Below, piece by piece: positions 11,560 to 20,588 of a stretch of DNA of 43,694 nucleotides. The translations under genes were made by a program, and so were the position numbers. The stretch is taken from assembly GCA_011389655.1 (NCBI GenBank), contig JAABTX010000006.1:1-43694 (forward strand), in the 5' to 3' direction. This DNA comes from Thioalkalivibrio sp. (GTDB lineage: Bacteria; Pseudomonadota; Gammaproteobacteria; Ectothiorhodospirales; Ectothiorhodospiraceae). Each line of letters opens with the position of its first letter. Position 1 is the stretch's first letter. Below the pieces are notes generated by a model, which was given only the letters and a program-made list of their open reading frames with translations, had not been told where the DNA came from and ran no database searches.

Positions 11560-12978
11560 ATGAATGCTGTGATGAACCCGAGCAGTAAGCAGGATTACGT
11601 CGTCAAGGACATTGGCGAGGCCGACTTCGGTCGCAAGGAGATCGCGATCGCCGAGACCGAGATGCCCGGCCTGATGCAGATCCGCAAGGAATTTGCGCAG
11701 GAAAAGCCCCTGAAGGGCGCCCGCATCGCCGGATCGCTGCACATGACGATCCAGACCGCGGTGCTGATCGAGACCCTCGAGGCTCTGGGCGCCGAGGTGC
11801 GCTGGGCCTCCTGCAACATCTACTCCACCCAGGATCACGCGGCCGCCGCGATCGCCGCCGGCGGCACGCCGGTCTTCGCGTACAAGGGCGAGACCCTGGA
11901 GGAATACTGGGACTTCACCCACCGGCTGTTCGAGTGGCACGACGGCGGCACGCCGAACATGATCCTGGATGACGGCGGCGATGCCACGCTGCTGGTGATG
12001 CTGGGCACCCGTGCCGAGCAGGACCCGTCCATCCTCGACAACCCGGGCAACGACGAGGAACGGGCGCTGTTCGCGGCCATCCGCAAGCGTCTCGAGACCT
12101 CCCCGAACTGGTACTCGAACATCAAGAAGAACATCCGCGGCGTGACCGAGGAGACCACCACCGGGGTGCACCGTCTCTACCAGATGGAGCAGAAGGGCGA
12201 GCTGGCGTTCCCGGCGATCAACGTGAACGACTCGGTGACCAAGTCGAAGTTCGACAACCTCTACGGCTGCCGCGAGTCGCTGGTGGACGCGATCAAGCGT
12301 GCCACCGACGTGATGGTCGCCGGCAAGATCGCGGTGGTCTGCGGCTACGGCGATGTTGGCAAGGGCAGTGCTCAGTCGCTGCGCGGACTCGGCGCGACCG
12401 TCTGGATCACGGAGATCGACCCCATCTGTGCGCTGCAGGCGTCGATGGAGGGCTACCGCGTGGTGACGATGGATGAGGCCGCCGAGCAGGCCGACATCTT
12501 CGTGACTGCCACCGGCAACATGGACGTGATCACCAGCGACCACATGGCGCGCATGAAGGACCAGGCCATCGTCTGCAACATCGGGCACTTCGACTCCGAA
12601 ATCGATGTCGCCGGCCTGCGCCAGTACGAGTGGGAGAACATCAAGCCGCAGGTCGACCACGTGATCTTCCCGGACGGCAAGCGCATCATCCTGCTGGCTG
12701 AAGGCCGGCTGGTGAACCTCGGCTGCGGCACGGGGCATCCGAGCTTCGTGATGTCGAACTCCTTCACCAACCAGACGATGGCGCAGATCGAGCTGTTCGC
12801 GCATGGCGAACGCTACGAGAACCGGGTCTACGTGCTGCCGAAGCACCTGGACGAGAAGGTCGCGGCGCTGCACCTGACGAAGCTCGGCGCGAAGCTCACC
12901 CACCTCACCGAGGAGCAGGCCGCCTACCTCGGCCTGCCGGCCGACGGTCCGTTCAAGCCGGAACACTACCGCTACTGA
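11560..12978 (+). CDS. ahcY: Adenosylhomocysteinase (S-adenosylhomocysteine hydrolase)
   Basis: AhcY splits S-adenosylhomocysteine into homocysteine and adenosine, removing an inhibitor of methyltransferases. The 472-aa protein is the longer bacterial form, with the ~40-residue insertion around residues 148-190 ([19 protein letters not shown] onward). Visible motifs are the substrate-binding [32 protein letters not shown] (NAD-binding) and the C-terminal KPEHYRY, where Lys and Tyr reach the NAD of a neighbouring subunit. The first ATG is used; a second in-frame ATG four codons later is possible. It sits directly behind the SAH riboswitch and ahead of metF. Confidence 0.97.
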   Translation: MNAVMNPSSKQDYVVKDIGEADFGRKEIAIAETEMPGLMQIRKEFAQEKPLKGARIAGSLHMTIQTAVLIETLEALGAEVRWASCNIYSTQDHAAAAIAAGGTPVFAYKGETLEEYWDFTHRLFEWHDGGTPNMILDDGGDATLLVMLGTRAEQDPSILDNPGNDEERALFAAIRKRLETSPNWYSNIKKNIRGVTEETTTGVHRLYQMEQKGELAFPAINVNDSVTKSKFDNLYGCRESLVDAIKRATDVMVAGKIAVVCGYGDVGKGSAQSLRGLGATVWITEIDPICALQASMEGYRVVTMDEAAEQADIFVTATGNMDVITSDHMARMKDQAIVCNIGHFDSEIDVAGLRQYEWENIKPQVDHVIFPDGKRIILLAEGRLVNLGCGTGHPSFVMSNSFTNQTMAQIELFAHGERYENRVYVLPKHLDEKVAALHLTKLGAKLTHLTEEQAAYLGLPADGPFKPEHYRY

Positions 12979-13021
12979 ACACCGGCCCCCTCACCCGGCC
13001 CTCTCGTCCGGTCCGCCCCGG

Positions 13022-13062
13022 CCCCGCTTCCGCACGCGGAAGCGGGGAGCAGTGCGCTGCTC
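13022..13062 (+). other. Two adjacent hairpins between ahcY and metF
   Basis: CCCCGCTTCCG and CGGAAGCGGGG (13022-13047) make an 11-bp stem with a 4-nt loop. The last G and the next bases make a second stem, GAGCAG/CTGCTC with a TGCG tetraloop (13047-13062). Neither is followed by a T-run. They may be a 3' stabiliser of the ahcY message or a partial terminator that lowers metF expression; I cannot tell which. Confidence 0.45.
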
Positions 13063-13117
13063 GAACCGGGGGCGGGCCGGACAGGGGTGTTCCGGATCAT
13101 CCAAGGAGGAACCTGTG

Positions 13118-13990
13118 ATGAACCAGGCAACACGTTACAAGCCGGTGTTCAGCTTCGAATTCTTTCCGCCGAAGAACGCGGAGGGTATCGAGCGGCTGCG
13201 CCGCACCCGCCAGAGGCTGACCGCGCTTCAGCCGGCCTATTTCTCCGTGACCTTCGGGGCGGGCGGATCCACCCGCGACCGCACGCTGGACACGGTGCTG
13301 GAGATCCAGCGCGAGGGCAGGGTCGAAGCCGCCCCGCACATCTCCTGCATATCTTCCTCGCGAGAGGACCTGCTCGAACTGCTTCAGACTTACCGGAATC
13401 ACGGCATGCGCCGGCTGGTGGCCCTGCGCGGCGACTTGCCCTCCGGAACCGGCGGCAGGCTGGGCGAATTCCGGTATGCGGCCGAACTGGTCGCATTCAT
13501 ACGCGAGAACTTCGGCGACCAGTTCAAGATCGAGGTCGCGGCCTATCCGGAGTTTCACCCGCAGGCCGCGAATGCGGAAAAGGACCTCGAGCACTTCCGC
13601 CAGAAGGTCGCCGCGGGTGCCGACTCCGCAATTACCCAGTATTTCTACAACGCGGATGCCTACATGGCCTTCCTCGAGCGGGTGCGCGCGATGGGGGTCG
13701 GGATCCCGATCGTGCCCGGCGTCATGCCGATCACGAACTACACGCAGCTGGCCCGCTTCTCCGATGCCTGCGGTGCCGAAATTCCCCGCTTCATCCGCAA
13801 GCGGCTCGAGGCCTACGGCGATGACACCGCGTCGATCCGTGCCTTCGGCATCGAGGTGGTGACAAGGCTCTGCGCGCGTCTCCTCGAGGAGGGTGCCCCC
13901 GGCATCCACTTCTACTCGATGAACCAGGCCGCAGCCGCCGAAGCGATCTGGAAGAACCTCGGGCTCGGCGAACTCCGGGCCAGCGCCTGA
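13118..13990 (+). CDS. metF: Methylenetetrahydrofolate reductase
   Basis: MetF is a flavoprotein that reduces 5,10-methylene-THF to 5-methyl-THF, the methyl donor for methionine synthesis. The 290-aa product has the FSFEFFPPKN N-terminus, FSVTFGAGGSTRD, PHISCI, RRLVALRGD, the AYPEFHPQA motif and ITQYFYN near the folate site. Length is normal. The ATG at 13118 lies 7 bases after AAGGAGGA; a GTG one codon earlier is less well spaced. With metK and ahcY it completes a methyl-cycle group: SAM synthesis, SAH removal and methyl-group supply. Confidence 0.96.
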   Translation: MNQATRYKPVFSFEFFPPKNAEGIERLRRTRQRLTALQPAYFSVTFGAGGSTRDRTLDTVLEIQREGRVEAAPHISCISSSREDLLELLQTYRNHGMRRLVALRGDLPSGTGGRLGEFRYAAELVAFIRENFGDQFKIEVAAYPEFHPQAANAEKDLEHFRQKVAAGADSAITQYFYNADAYMAFLERVRAMGVGIPIVPGVMPITNYTQLARFSDACGAEIPRFIRKRLEAYGDDTASIRAFGIEVVTRLCARLLEEGAPGIHFYSMNQAAAAEAIWKNLGLGELRASA

Positions 13991-14035
13991 GCCGGGTTCG
14001 TCCCCGGCGGTTCCTGGGCGTCCGGTAACCACCGC

Positions 14036-14782
14036 GTGCGCATCCCCCGGTTGCTGGTCGAGTCGGAGCTGGCGACGGGGCGCGTGGTGGATCTACCCGC
14101 CGGCACGCTGCGGCATGCGGTCTCGGTGCTGCGTCTGCGCGACGGCGCCGCCTGCCGGGTCTTCGACGGCGCGGGTCGTGAGCACGCTGCGGTGCTCACC
14201 GTATCCGGTCGGCGCGCGGGCAGCGTGCGGATCGGCCAGGTCGCGGCCGCGCCAACCACGCCCGCCCGGCCTATCCGCCTGCTTCAGGGCATTGCGCGTG
14301 GTGACCACATGGACCTGGCCATCCAGAAGGCGGTGGAACTTGGCGTCGCCGAGATCTGGCCGGTGCTCAGTGCCCGGAGCCGCTCGGGTGGCGGTCACCG
14401 GCGCGTGGAGAACCGCTACCGGCACTGGCTGGGCGTGCTGCGCGCCGCCACGGAGCAATGCGGCCGCAACGAGCTTGCCCGGCTGGATCCCCCGCGCCAA
14501 CTGCCGGAGGCCCTCGAGGCACTTCCGACGCGCGGGCTGCGGGCCCTGGCGGATCCAGCGGGCGACCCGCCGGAGGTCTGGCGCGGCGTGCAGACGGACT
14601 CGGGGAACGACCCCGTCGCGTTCCTGGTGGGGCCCGAGGGCGGCCTCGGGCCCGAGGAGATCGCGCTGGCGCGCGGCGCCGGGTTCCGCGGTCTGCGCCT
14701 CGGCCCCCGGACCCTGAGGACCGAGACCGCGAGCGTCGCCGGTCTGGCGGTGCTGCAGACGCTGTTCGGCGATCTGCGCTGA
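14036..14782 (+). CDS. rsmE: 16S rRNA (uracil1498-N3)-methyltransferase
   Basis: RsmE is a SPOUT-fold enzyme that methylates U1498 of 16S rRNA with SAM. The 248-aa protein begins at GTG with MRIPRLL and has the N-terminal PUA-like part (HAVSVLRLRDG), then RGDHMDLAIQKAVELGV and the knotted C-terminal motifs FLVGPEGGL (near residue 197) and LGPRTLRTETA. No clear ribosome-binding site precedes the GTG, but the next upstream codons are non-coding and the frame is otherwise well conserved. It follows metF by 45 bases on the same strand, so it may share its transcript, and in several gammaproteobacteria rsmE lies just before gshB, as it nearly does here. Confidence 0.93.
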   Translation: MRIPRLLVESELATGRVVDLPAGTLRHAVSVLRLRDGAACRVFDGAGREHAAVLTVSGRRAGSVRIGQVAAAPTTPARPIRLLQGIARGDHMDLAIQKAVELGVAEIWPVLSARSRSGGGHRRVENRYRHWLGVLRAATEQCGRNELARLDPPRQLPEALEALPTRGLRALADPAGDPPEVWRGVQTDSGNDPVAFLVGPEGGLGPEEIALARGAGFRGLRLGPRTLRTETASVAGLAVLQTLFGDLR

Positions 14783-14866
14783 AGATCATCGTGGCACGCG
14801 CCGCCACGAACGCTCAGAATCGCCCCCTTGCTGGGAAGGGCTGGCGTGGGGCGCGGCGCCGCTCCG

Positions 14867-16444
14867 TCAATCTCCGGGGGTCTCGTGTCGAACGCACCCC
14901 TCGAGCGAGTCCCGCAGCATGCGGGTCAGCCGCTGCTGCCGCAGCACGGCCGCCGAGGCATCGCCCACGGCCTCGCCCAGGGCGTGCCGCAGCTGCTGCA
15001 GTTCATCCAGTGCTGCGCCCGCGCCGGATCCAGCCCCGGAATTGGAGCCACCGGCTGCGGCCGCAGGGGCGGGCAGCCGTCCGGCCAGCGCCTCCAGGGC
15101 CTGTGCTTGGTCGGCGATCCGGGTCAGCGCATCGACCACCCGGTGCTGCCAATCGGCGAGTTCGGTGGCCTGCGTGAGCGCGGCGCGCAGCCCCTCCGGG
15201 GTCTGTTCCGGGGCCGGGGCGCGCGGACCCTCCTCCCCGCGGTCTGCGGAGCCGGCGCCCCCCTCCAGCGCCTCGAAGGCCGCAGCCAGACGCGCCATCT
15301 CGGCCCGGCCGCGGCTGCGGATCGCGTCCAGGCCCGGCAGGTCACTGGACAGTGAAGGGGGCAGCTCCTCCTCGGCGGCCTGTGGCTCTTCCGACACCAC
15401 GGCCTCGGCGCGCAGCACGATGTCGACGAGCGGCGTGTCCGCGGGACCGCCCGCGCGCACCTCGTCGAGCAGCAGGGGCATCACCTCGATCGCGTCCGCG
15501 ATGACCTGCAGCGCCTCGTGGCCGGCGGGATGACCGCGATCGGCCAGCTCGACCGCCAGGGCCTCCATGACTCCGGCGAATTCGCCAAACCTCAGGGCGA
15601 CCGGGCGTGCCATGTTCCGCAGGATGCGCAGCCGGTCACCGAGGGCACGGGCCCCCTCCGCGGAAGCGCCCTCCTCCCGCCAGCGTTCGAAGGCCTTTCC
15701 GAGCCCCCGGATCGCGGTGGCCAGGACCTCGGGAAGGCGCGCCGGGGCCCGATCGAGATGCGGTGCGAGGACCGCGCGTTCCAGCAGGTCGCGGTCGTGG
15801 GCAAGCCGCGATGGCACGGGTCGGTCGCTCCCCCCGGCGCCCGGCGCCGCCGAAGCGGTTCCGACCGGTGGCTCCGGTTCCGCCACCGGGGGCGGTGTGT
15901 GCGGTCCGGTTTCCCTTCGGGGACTACCGCGCCCTCCGGATTCTTCGTCCGCCCGCGGCTCCGGCGCCACCGGGTGATCGGCCCCGGGCGCGCGTCCCCC
16001 GGCCTCGACAGTCTTGCCCGGTGACGACGCGGGGCCTTGGGCCGTCACGATCGCCGGCATCATCAGGGGCCCGGCGCCGCGCAGCGAACGCAGCTCGTTG
16101 ACCAGAGGCAGCAGCGGTTCGTCGGCCGGGGCCGATCCTGCGGGCTGCGCGGCCCCGGGAAGCCGTCGTGCCGCCCGCGCCAGCAGCCCCGAGGCCTCGG
16201 GGCTCCACGCCAGCTGACCCTCGTCCAGGGCCGTGGTCACGCGGAACAGCTCCTCGCACAACGGAATCGCGTCGTGCTGCCCGGCGGCCTCGAGCCCGGG
16301 GCGGAGACGACCGAGTCCCTCGCGAGCAAGGCCGAGACACTCCTCGCAGGCGTGATGCTCGACGTACCGCTGCAGTGCTCGCTCGACCCAGAAGAGCAGG
16401 TCCTCGGGCTCGGCCTCGTCCCAGGCTACGCTATCGCTTTCCAT
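14867..16444 (-). CDS. FimL/ChpA-N-terminal-like protein, candidate twitching-motility regulator
   Basis: This 525-aa protein is not recognised with certainty. It is all-helical in character: an N-terminal part (to ~residue 100) like the degenerate Hpt-type repeats of ChpA/FimL, with LEWVERALQRYVE-like spacing (here LLFWVERALQRYVEHH), a Pro/Ala/Gly/Glu-rich linker at roughly 110-200, then helical repeats with leucine periodicity to the end. No kinase ATP-binding motif, receiver or CheW domain is present, as in FimL. FimL in Pseudomonas supports cAMP signalling and type IV pilus function, and pilT/pilU lie 9 kb away. The start at 16444 is chosen because the upstream frame is Arg-rich shadow sequence. 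It converges on rsmE and diverges from gshB. The alternative is an unrelated scaffold protein. Confidence 0.45.
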   Translation of the reverse strand: MESDSVAWDEAEPEDLLFWVERALQRYVEHHACEECLGLAREGLGRLRPGLEAAGQHDAIPLCEELFRVTTALDEGQLAWSPEASGLLARAARRLPGAAQPAGSAPADEPLLPLVNELRSLRGAGPLMMPAIVTAQGPASSPGKTVEAGGRAPGADHPVAPEPRADEESGGRGSPRRETGPHTPPPVAEPEPPVGTASAAPGAGGSDRPVPSRLAHDRDLLERAVLAPHLDRAPARLPEVLATAIRGLGKAFERWREEGASAEGARALGDRLRILRNMARPVALRFGEFAGVMEALAVELADRGHPAGHEALQVIADAIEVMPLLLDEVRAGGPADTPLVDIVLRAEAVVSEEPQAAEEELPPSLSSDLPGLDAIRSRGRAEMARLAAAFEALEGGAGSADRGEEGPRAPAPEQTPEGLRAALTQATELADWQHRVVDALTRIADQAQALEALAGRLPAPAAAAGGSNSGAGSGAGAALDELQQLRHALGEAVGDASAAVLRQQRLTRMLRDSLEGCVRHETPGD

Positions 16445-16737
16445 TCGAATCCCTTGATGCTGCGTGCGGCCGCGCAGTCTGCGGACCGGGGAAGGACGCG
16501 GTCCAGCGCGGGGCCGAACGGGGCCGCGCCGGCAACGGTGGCCGAGCACCGGCGATCAGGCTGACCCGCGGCATCCCCGCGGCAACAGATCGACGGCAGA
16601 CGGCCACATCCCGCGCGTTCCGCCAGTCACGCTACTGTGCCACAGGGCTGCCCCCGGACCCAGGGGCGGCGGGCCGATGCCCTGCGGAAGGGGCCGATCG
16701 TGGCATACTGGAGGCCCCCGAAGCAGAGCCGCAGCAC

Positions 16738-17694
16738 ATGCCCGGAACGCTTGATATCGGCGTGGTGATGGACCCGATCCAGAGCATCAGGCCGACAAAG
16801 GATTCAACCTTCGCGATGCTGCTGGCGATGGGCCGGCGCGGGCATCGCGCGCACTGCATGGAACTCTCCGACCTCTGGGTCACGGATGGCATCGCCCACG
16901 CCCGCAGCCGGGAGGTGACGGTCCGCGACCAGGCAACGGACTTCCACGACCTGGCAGACGCGGTTGAGGGCACGATGGCGCGATTCGACATCGTGCTGAT
17001 GCGCAAGGATCCCCCGTTCGACCTCGAATACATCTACGCCACCTACATCCTGGAACTCGCCGAACAGGCCGGCGTGCACGTGGTCAATCGTCCGGCTTCG
17101 CTCCGCGATGCGAACGAAAAGGCCTTCACCGCCCATTTCCCGCAGTGCTGTCCCCCCACGCTGATCAGCCGGGACCGCGCGCGCATCCGCGCCTTCCTGA
17201 GACAGGAAGGCAGCATCGTGGTGAAGCCAATGGACGGCATGGGCGGCGCGTCGGTATTCCGCGTGGACCAGCACGATCCGAACGTCTCGGTGATCCTGGA
17301 GCTGATGACCGACTTCGACAGCCGGACCGTGATCGCCCAGCGCTTCCTGCCCGAGTACCGCGAGGGCGACAAGCGCATTCTGCTGATCCACGGCGAACCC
17401 GTCGATCATTCGCTGGCGCGCATCCCGGCCGAGGGAGAGTCGAGGGCCAATCTGGCGGCGGGCGGGCGCGGCGTCGCGGTTCCGCTGACCGAACGCGAAC
17501 ACTGGATCTGCAGGGAGCTGGCACCGGAGCTTCAGGCAAGGGGCCTCGACTTCGTGGGGCTCGATGTGATCGGCGGCTATCTCACCGAGATCAACGTGAC
17601 CAGCCCGACGGGGATCCGGGAACTCGATGCCGCCTGCGGCATCGACATCGCGGGACGACTGGTCGAACATCTGGAGAACGCCACCGCCCCATGA
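16738..17694 (+). CDS. gshB: Glutathione synthetase
   Basis: GshB joins gamma-glutamylcysteine and glycine with ATP to make glutathione. The 318-aa ATP-grasp protein shows IGVVMDPIQSIRPTKDST at the N-terminus, LMRKDPPFD, NRPASLRDANEK, the ATP-binding VVKPMDGMGG loop, RFLPEYREGDKRI and the C-terminal EINVTSPTGIREL. The ATG at 16738 fits the family N-terminus exactly; no strong ribosome-binding site is visible. The 293-base gap upstream, shared with the divergent FimL-like gene, holds no other gene. The stop overlaps the apbE start in an ATGA junction, linking gshB to the flavin-related genes. Confidence 0.96.
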   Translation: MPGTLDIGVVMDPIQSIRPTKDSTFAMLLAMGRRGHRAHCMELSDLWVTDGIAHARSREVTVRDQATDFHDLADAVEGTMARFDIVLMRKDPPFDLEYIYATYILELAEQAGVHVVNRPASLRDANEKAFTAHFPQCCPPTLISRDRARIRAFLRQEGSIVVKPMDGMGGASVFRVDQHDPNVSVILELMTDFDSRTVIAQRFLPEYREGDKRILLIHGEPVDHSLARIPAEGESRANLAAGGRGVAVPLTEREHWICRELAPELQARGLDFVGLDVIGGYLTEINVTSPTGIRELDAACGIDIAGRLVEHLENATAP

Positions 17695-18779
17695 ATCCGC
17701 GCCCGCTGTCACCGGACCTGCCCGCGATCCTGCGTCTGCTGTTACCGGTGTTCCTGTCCCTGCTCCTGAGCGCCTGCGGGCGGGACGGTCCCGACACCGA
17801 TCGGCTCACCTTCCAGGCCCTCGGCACCCTCGTGGACGTCACGCTCTACCCAGCGGATACCCACGATCTGACGGGAATCGAGTCCGCCCTGAGAGACGAA
17901 CTCGATGCCATGCACGCTGCCTGGCATGCCTGGGAACCGGGTCCTCTCGGCCGCACCAATCGGCTGCTCGAACAGGGCGTCGAGTTCGATGCCCCGGCGT
18001 CGGTGCTGCCGCTGATCGAACGGGCCCGGGAGCTCGAGCGCCTCACTGACGGACTGTTCAACCCGGCACTGGGCCGGCTCGTCTCCGCCTGGGGCTTTCA
18101 TCAGGACGAGCCTTCCGGACCGCCACCGAGCGAAGAGACCCTGGCGACCATGCTGGCCGACCCGCCGAGGGTCGCGGACATCGAACGCGACGGCATGCGC
18201 CTGCGCGGCGGCCACCCGGAACTGCAGCTCGACTTCGGGGGGCTTGCGAAGGGCCTTGCGGTCGCGCGCAGTCTGGAGCTGCTGACCGAACTCGGTGTGG
18301 AACACGCGATCGTGAACGCCGGCGGCGATCTGATGACCCTCGGGGAGCCCGCCGGCCGGCCCTGGCGCATCGGCCTGCGGGATCCCCGGGGCACCGGGGT
18401 GCTGGCGGCCATCTCGCTTGGCCCCGGCGAGGCCCTGTTCAGTTCCGGGGACTACGAACGCGGCTATGAATGGGAGAGTCGGCGGATCCATCACGTGATC
18501 GATCCCCGTACCGGAAGGCCCAGCCAGGGCATCGCATCCGCCACGGTGCTCCATGGCGATCCGGCCCTGGCCGATGCCGCGGCGACGACCCTGATGATCG
18601 CCGGCCCGCAGCAGTGGCCTGCGTACGCAAGGCGGCTCGGCGTCGACCACGCCCTGCTGGTGCTCGCCGATGGTTCGGTCGAGCTGACGCCGGCGATGGC
18701 GGGCCGCGTGGATTTCCGGCAGGACCTCGATTACCGTCTCCGGGAGTCCGGTCCCGGCACCGGCCCGGAGCCCCGCTGA
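17691..18779 (+). CDS. apbE: FAD:protein FMN transferase, lipoprotein
   Basis: ApbE takes FMN from FAD and attaches it to a Thr/Ser of periplasmic or membrane redox proteins. The 362-aa product has an N-terminal hydrophobic segment ending in the lipobox LLSAC (Cys29), so it is predicted to be membrane-anchored on the outer face. Family motifs are the early LGTLVDVTLY, DFGGLAKGLAVARS, VNAGGDLMTLG and the HHVIDPRTGRPS motif. Its start overlaps the gshB stop and its stop overlaps the next start (TGATG), so gshB, apbE and the NusG-domain-II gene form one coupled unit. No substrate protein with an FMN-binding domain is encoded in the window; Rnf or Nqr subunits elsewhere are the usual targets. Confidence 0.93.
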   Translation: MNPRPLSPDLPAILRLLLPVFLSLLLSACGRDGPDTDRLTFQALGTLVDVTLYPADTHDLTGIESALRDELDAMHAAWHAWEPGPLGRTNRLLEQGVEFDAPASVLPLIERARELERLTDGLFNPALGRLVSAWGFHQDEPSGPPPSEETLATMLADPPRVADIERDGMRLRGGHPELQLDFGGLAKGLAVARSLELLTELGVEHAIVNAGGDLMTLGEPAGRPWRIGLRDPRGTGVLAAISLGPGEALFSSGDYERGYEWESRRIHHVIDPRTGRPSQGIASATVLHGDPALADAAATTLMIAGPQQWPAYARRLGVDHALLVLADGSVELTPAMAGRVDFRQDLDYRLRESGPGTGPEPR

Positions 18780-19147
18780 TGCATGGCCTGCGGTGGGGTG
18801 ACGCACTGGTGGTGACGCTGGCCGTCGCCCTGGTGGGCACCGCCTTCGGGCTGGCCTATGCGCCGGGTGGCGGGGCCACGGAGCTGGTCGTGACCCAGGC
18901 CGGTGCGGCACCCCGGCACTATCCCCTGGACGCCGTCCGCACATTTGGCGTCCAGGGGGTTGCAGGCGTGACCACGATCCGGATCGAGCCGGGGCGGGCC
19001 CGCTGCGTCGACTCCCCGGGCACCCGGGACATCTGCGAGCGCGCGGGCTGGCTGGCACGCCCGGGGGACATGGCGGTGAGCCTGCCGAACCGTCTCGTGC
19101 TCCGGGTGCAGGGTCCGGGAGCAGAATTCGACAGCATGCACTTCTGA
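18779..19147 (+). CDS. NusG domain II-containing protein
   Basis: This 122-aa protein has one N-terminal membrane segment (about residues 8-27, ALVVTLAVALVGTAFGLAYA) and a small extracytoplasmic beta domain. The RIEPGRARCVDSPGTRDICERAGWLARPGD...LPNRLVLRV pattern, with two cysteines and a PNR motif near the end, matches the NusG domain II (DUF1312) family. The family name reflects a fold similarity; it is not a transcription factor. Genes of this family recur beside apbE and Gx-transporter genes, which suggests a role in flavinylation or in membrane electron transfer. It overlaps apbE by one base and precedes the Gx gene by 5 bases. Confidence 0.75.
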   Translation: MHGLRWGDALVVTLAVALVGTAFGLAYAPGGGATELVVTQAGAAPRHYPLDAVRTFGVQGVAGVTTIRIEPGRARCVDSPGTRDICERAGWLARPGDMAVSLPNRLVLRVQGPGAEFDSMHF

Positions 19148-19152
19148 CGATC

Positions 19153-19707
19153 ATGGCGATACGCGTCGCCACGGATTCCACCGCCTCGGATCACCGGATC
19201 GCCGCACTTGCGGCCCTGGCGATCGGCCTGCAGGTGATCGAGGCCGCAATCCCGAGCCCGGTACCCGGAATCAAGCCGGGTCTCGCCAACGTGATCACCC
19301 TGGTGGCGCTGGTCACGCTGGGCTGGCGGGCGGCGGTCGCGGTGACGCTGCTGCGCGTGGTGGGTTCCAGCCTGCTGCTGGGCACCCTGCTGAGCCCGGG
19401 GTTCTGGCTGTCGCTCGCCGGCGCACTGGCCGCGCTGCTGCTGCTCGCGCCGCTGTGTCGGCTGTATCCGGGTCACCTGAGCGCGGTGGGCCTCGCGGTT
19501 GCCGCAGCGCTGGCCCACACCGGGGGGCAGTTCCTGCTGGCCTGGACCCTGATCATCCCGCACCCGCAGTTGCCAGTGCTGCTGCCGCCATTGCTGCTCG
19601 CGGCGCTGATCGCCGGCGTGGTCACCGGTATACTGTCCAACTCCGTGCTCTCCGACCCGCGCATGCAACGCCATGTCCGCAACACTCCCACAACCGGAAC
19701 CCGATGA
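19153..19707 (+). CDS. Gx transporter family membrane protein (annotated elsewhere as heptaprenyl diphosphate synthase component I)
   Basis: The 184-aa protein is almost all membrane: about five hydrophobic segments after residue 15. The hallmark is IPSPVPGIKPGLANVITL near residues 33-50, typical of the Hpre_diP_synt_I / Gx family, which is related to ECF-transporter S components rather than to prenyltransferases. Its substrate is unknown. It follows the NusG-domain-II gene by 5 bases and its last 35 bases overlap the tonB start. Together with apbE this makes a compact module that I infer serves extracytoplasmic flavin attachment or redox chemistry; the family assignment is firmer than the function. 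Confidence 0.75.
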   Translation: MAIRVATDSTASDHRIAALAALAIGLQVIEAAIPSPVPGIKPGLANVITLVALVTLGWRAAVAVTLLRVVGSSLLLGTLLSPGFWLSLAGALAALLLLAPLCRLYPGHLSAVGLAVAAALAHTGGQFLLAWTLIIPHPQLPVLLPPLLLAALIAGVVTGILSNSVLSDPRMQRHVRNTPTTGTR

Positions 19708-20548
19708 CGGCGGCGGCCTTGGCCTGACGCTGTTCGTGGCGCTCGTCCTGCACGCGCTGGTGATCCTGGGCGTCGGGTTCGAGATCTTCCCGGGAGAACG
19801 ACCCGAGCAGGTCACGCTGGACGTGACCTGGGTGGAGGTCCCGTCGTCGGAACCGGAGAATGCCGACCACATTGCCGTGCAGGCCCAGGCCGGGAGCGGT
19901 GAGGCCGAAGACAGCCAGGTGGCCCGCAGCCCGGAGCCGCCGATGGAGGAGACGGCCCCGTCCGAGCCACCGAAGGCCGCGCCATCCGCGGTCGATGCGG
20001 TCCCGGCGGCGGACCCGGAACCGGTCACCGCGTCCGAGCCGGCGCCCGATACCGCGCCGCGCGACCCCGCGCCCGCAGAGACTGCCGACGCTCCGGAGAC
20101 CCCGTCCGCGGCCACCATCCTGGCCCGCGGGCGGGAAATGGCCCGCTCGATGCCCCACGAGACCGGGCAGGAATTGCGTTCGCAGGCCTCCAGGACCCTG
20201 TATATCGACACCCTCGCCGCCCGCACCGCGCCGGAGGCGGCCTACCTGGAGGCCTGGATACGCAAGGTCGAGCGCGTCGGCAACCTGAATTACCCGGACG
20301 AGGCCCGCCGGCGCGAACTGTCCGGCTCCCTGGTGCTGTCGGTGCGTCTGGACGCGGAAGGTCGGGTGCAGGACATCGCCATCGCCCAGAGTTCCGGGGA
20401 ACCGGTGCTGGACCAGTCCGCCATCCGCATCGTGGAACTGGCCGCCCCCTTCGCCCCGTTCACCGACAGCATGCGCGAGCAATATGATCACCTGGTGATC
20501 ACCCGCACCTGGGCCTTCCGCCGCGATCGCGTGGAACGTGCCCGCTGA
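19673..20548 (+). CDS. tonB: TonB-family energy-transducing protein
   Basis: TonB proteins couple the inner-membrane proton gradient to outer-membrane receptors. The 291-aa protein has an N-terminal membrane anchor (LTLFVALVLHALVILGVGF), a long Pro/Glu/Ala-rich spacer (about 60-150) and a C-terminal TonB domain with YLEAWIRKVERVGNLNYP and GSLVLSVRLDAEGRV. No exbB or exbD lies nearby. The position before yqgE-ruvX-pyrR matches the Pseudomonas gene called tonB3, which is linked to twitching motility; this is synteny, not proof. It overlaps the Gx gene by 35 bases, which suggests either coupling or a later start. Confidence 0.88.
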   Translation: MSATLPQPEPDDGGGLGLTLFVALVLHALVILGVGFEIFPGERPEQVTLDVTWVEVPSSEPENADHIAVQAQAGSGEAEDSQVARSPEPPMEETAPSEPPKAAPSAVDAVPAADPEPVTASEPAPDTAPRDPAPAETADAPETPSAATILARGREMARSMPHETGQELRSQASRTLYIDTLAARTAPEAAYLEAWIRKVERVGNLNYPDEARRRELSGSLVLSVRLDAEGRVQDIAIAQSSGEPVLDQSAIRIVELAAPFAPFTDSMREQYDHLVITRTWAFRRDRVERAR

Positions 20549-20588
20549 CGGCTTGCGGGCCGGGGTCCTGCAGGCCGATACTCTAGGC

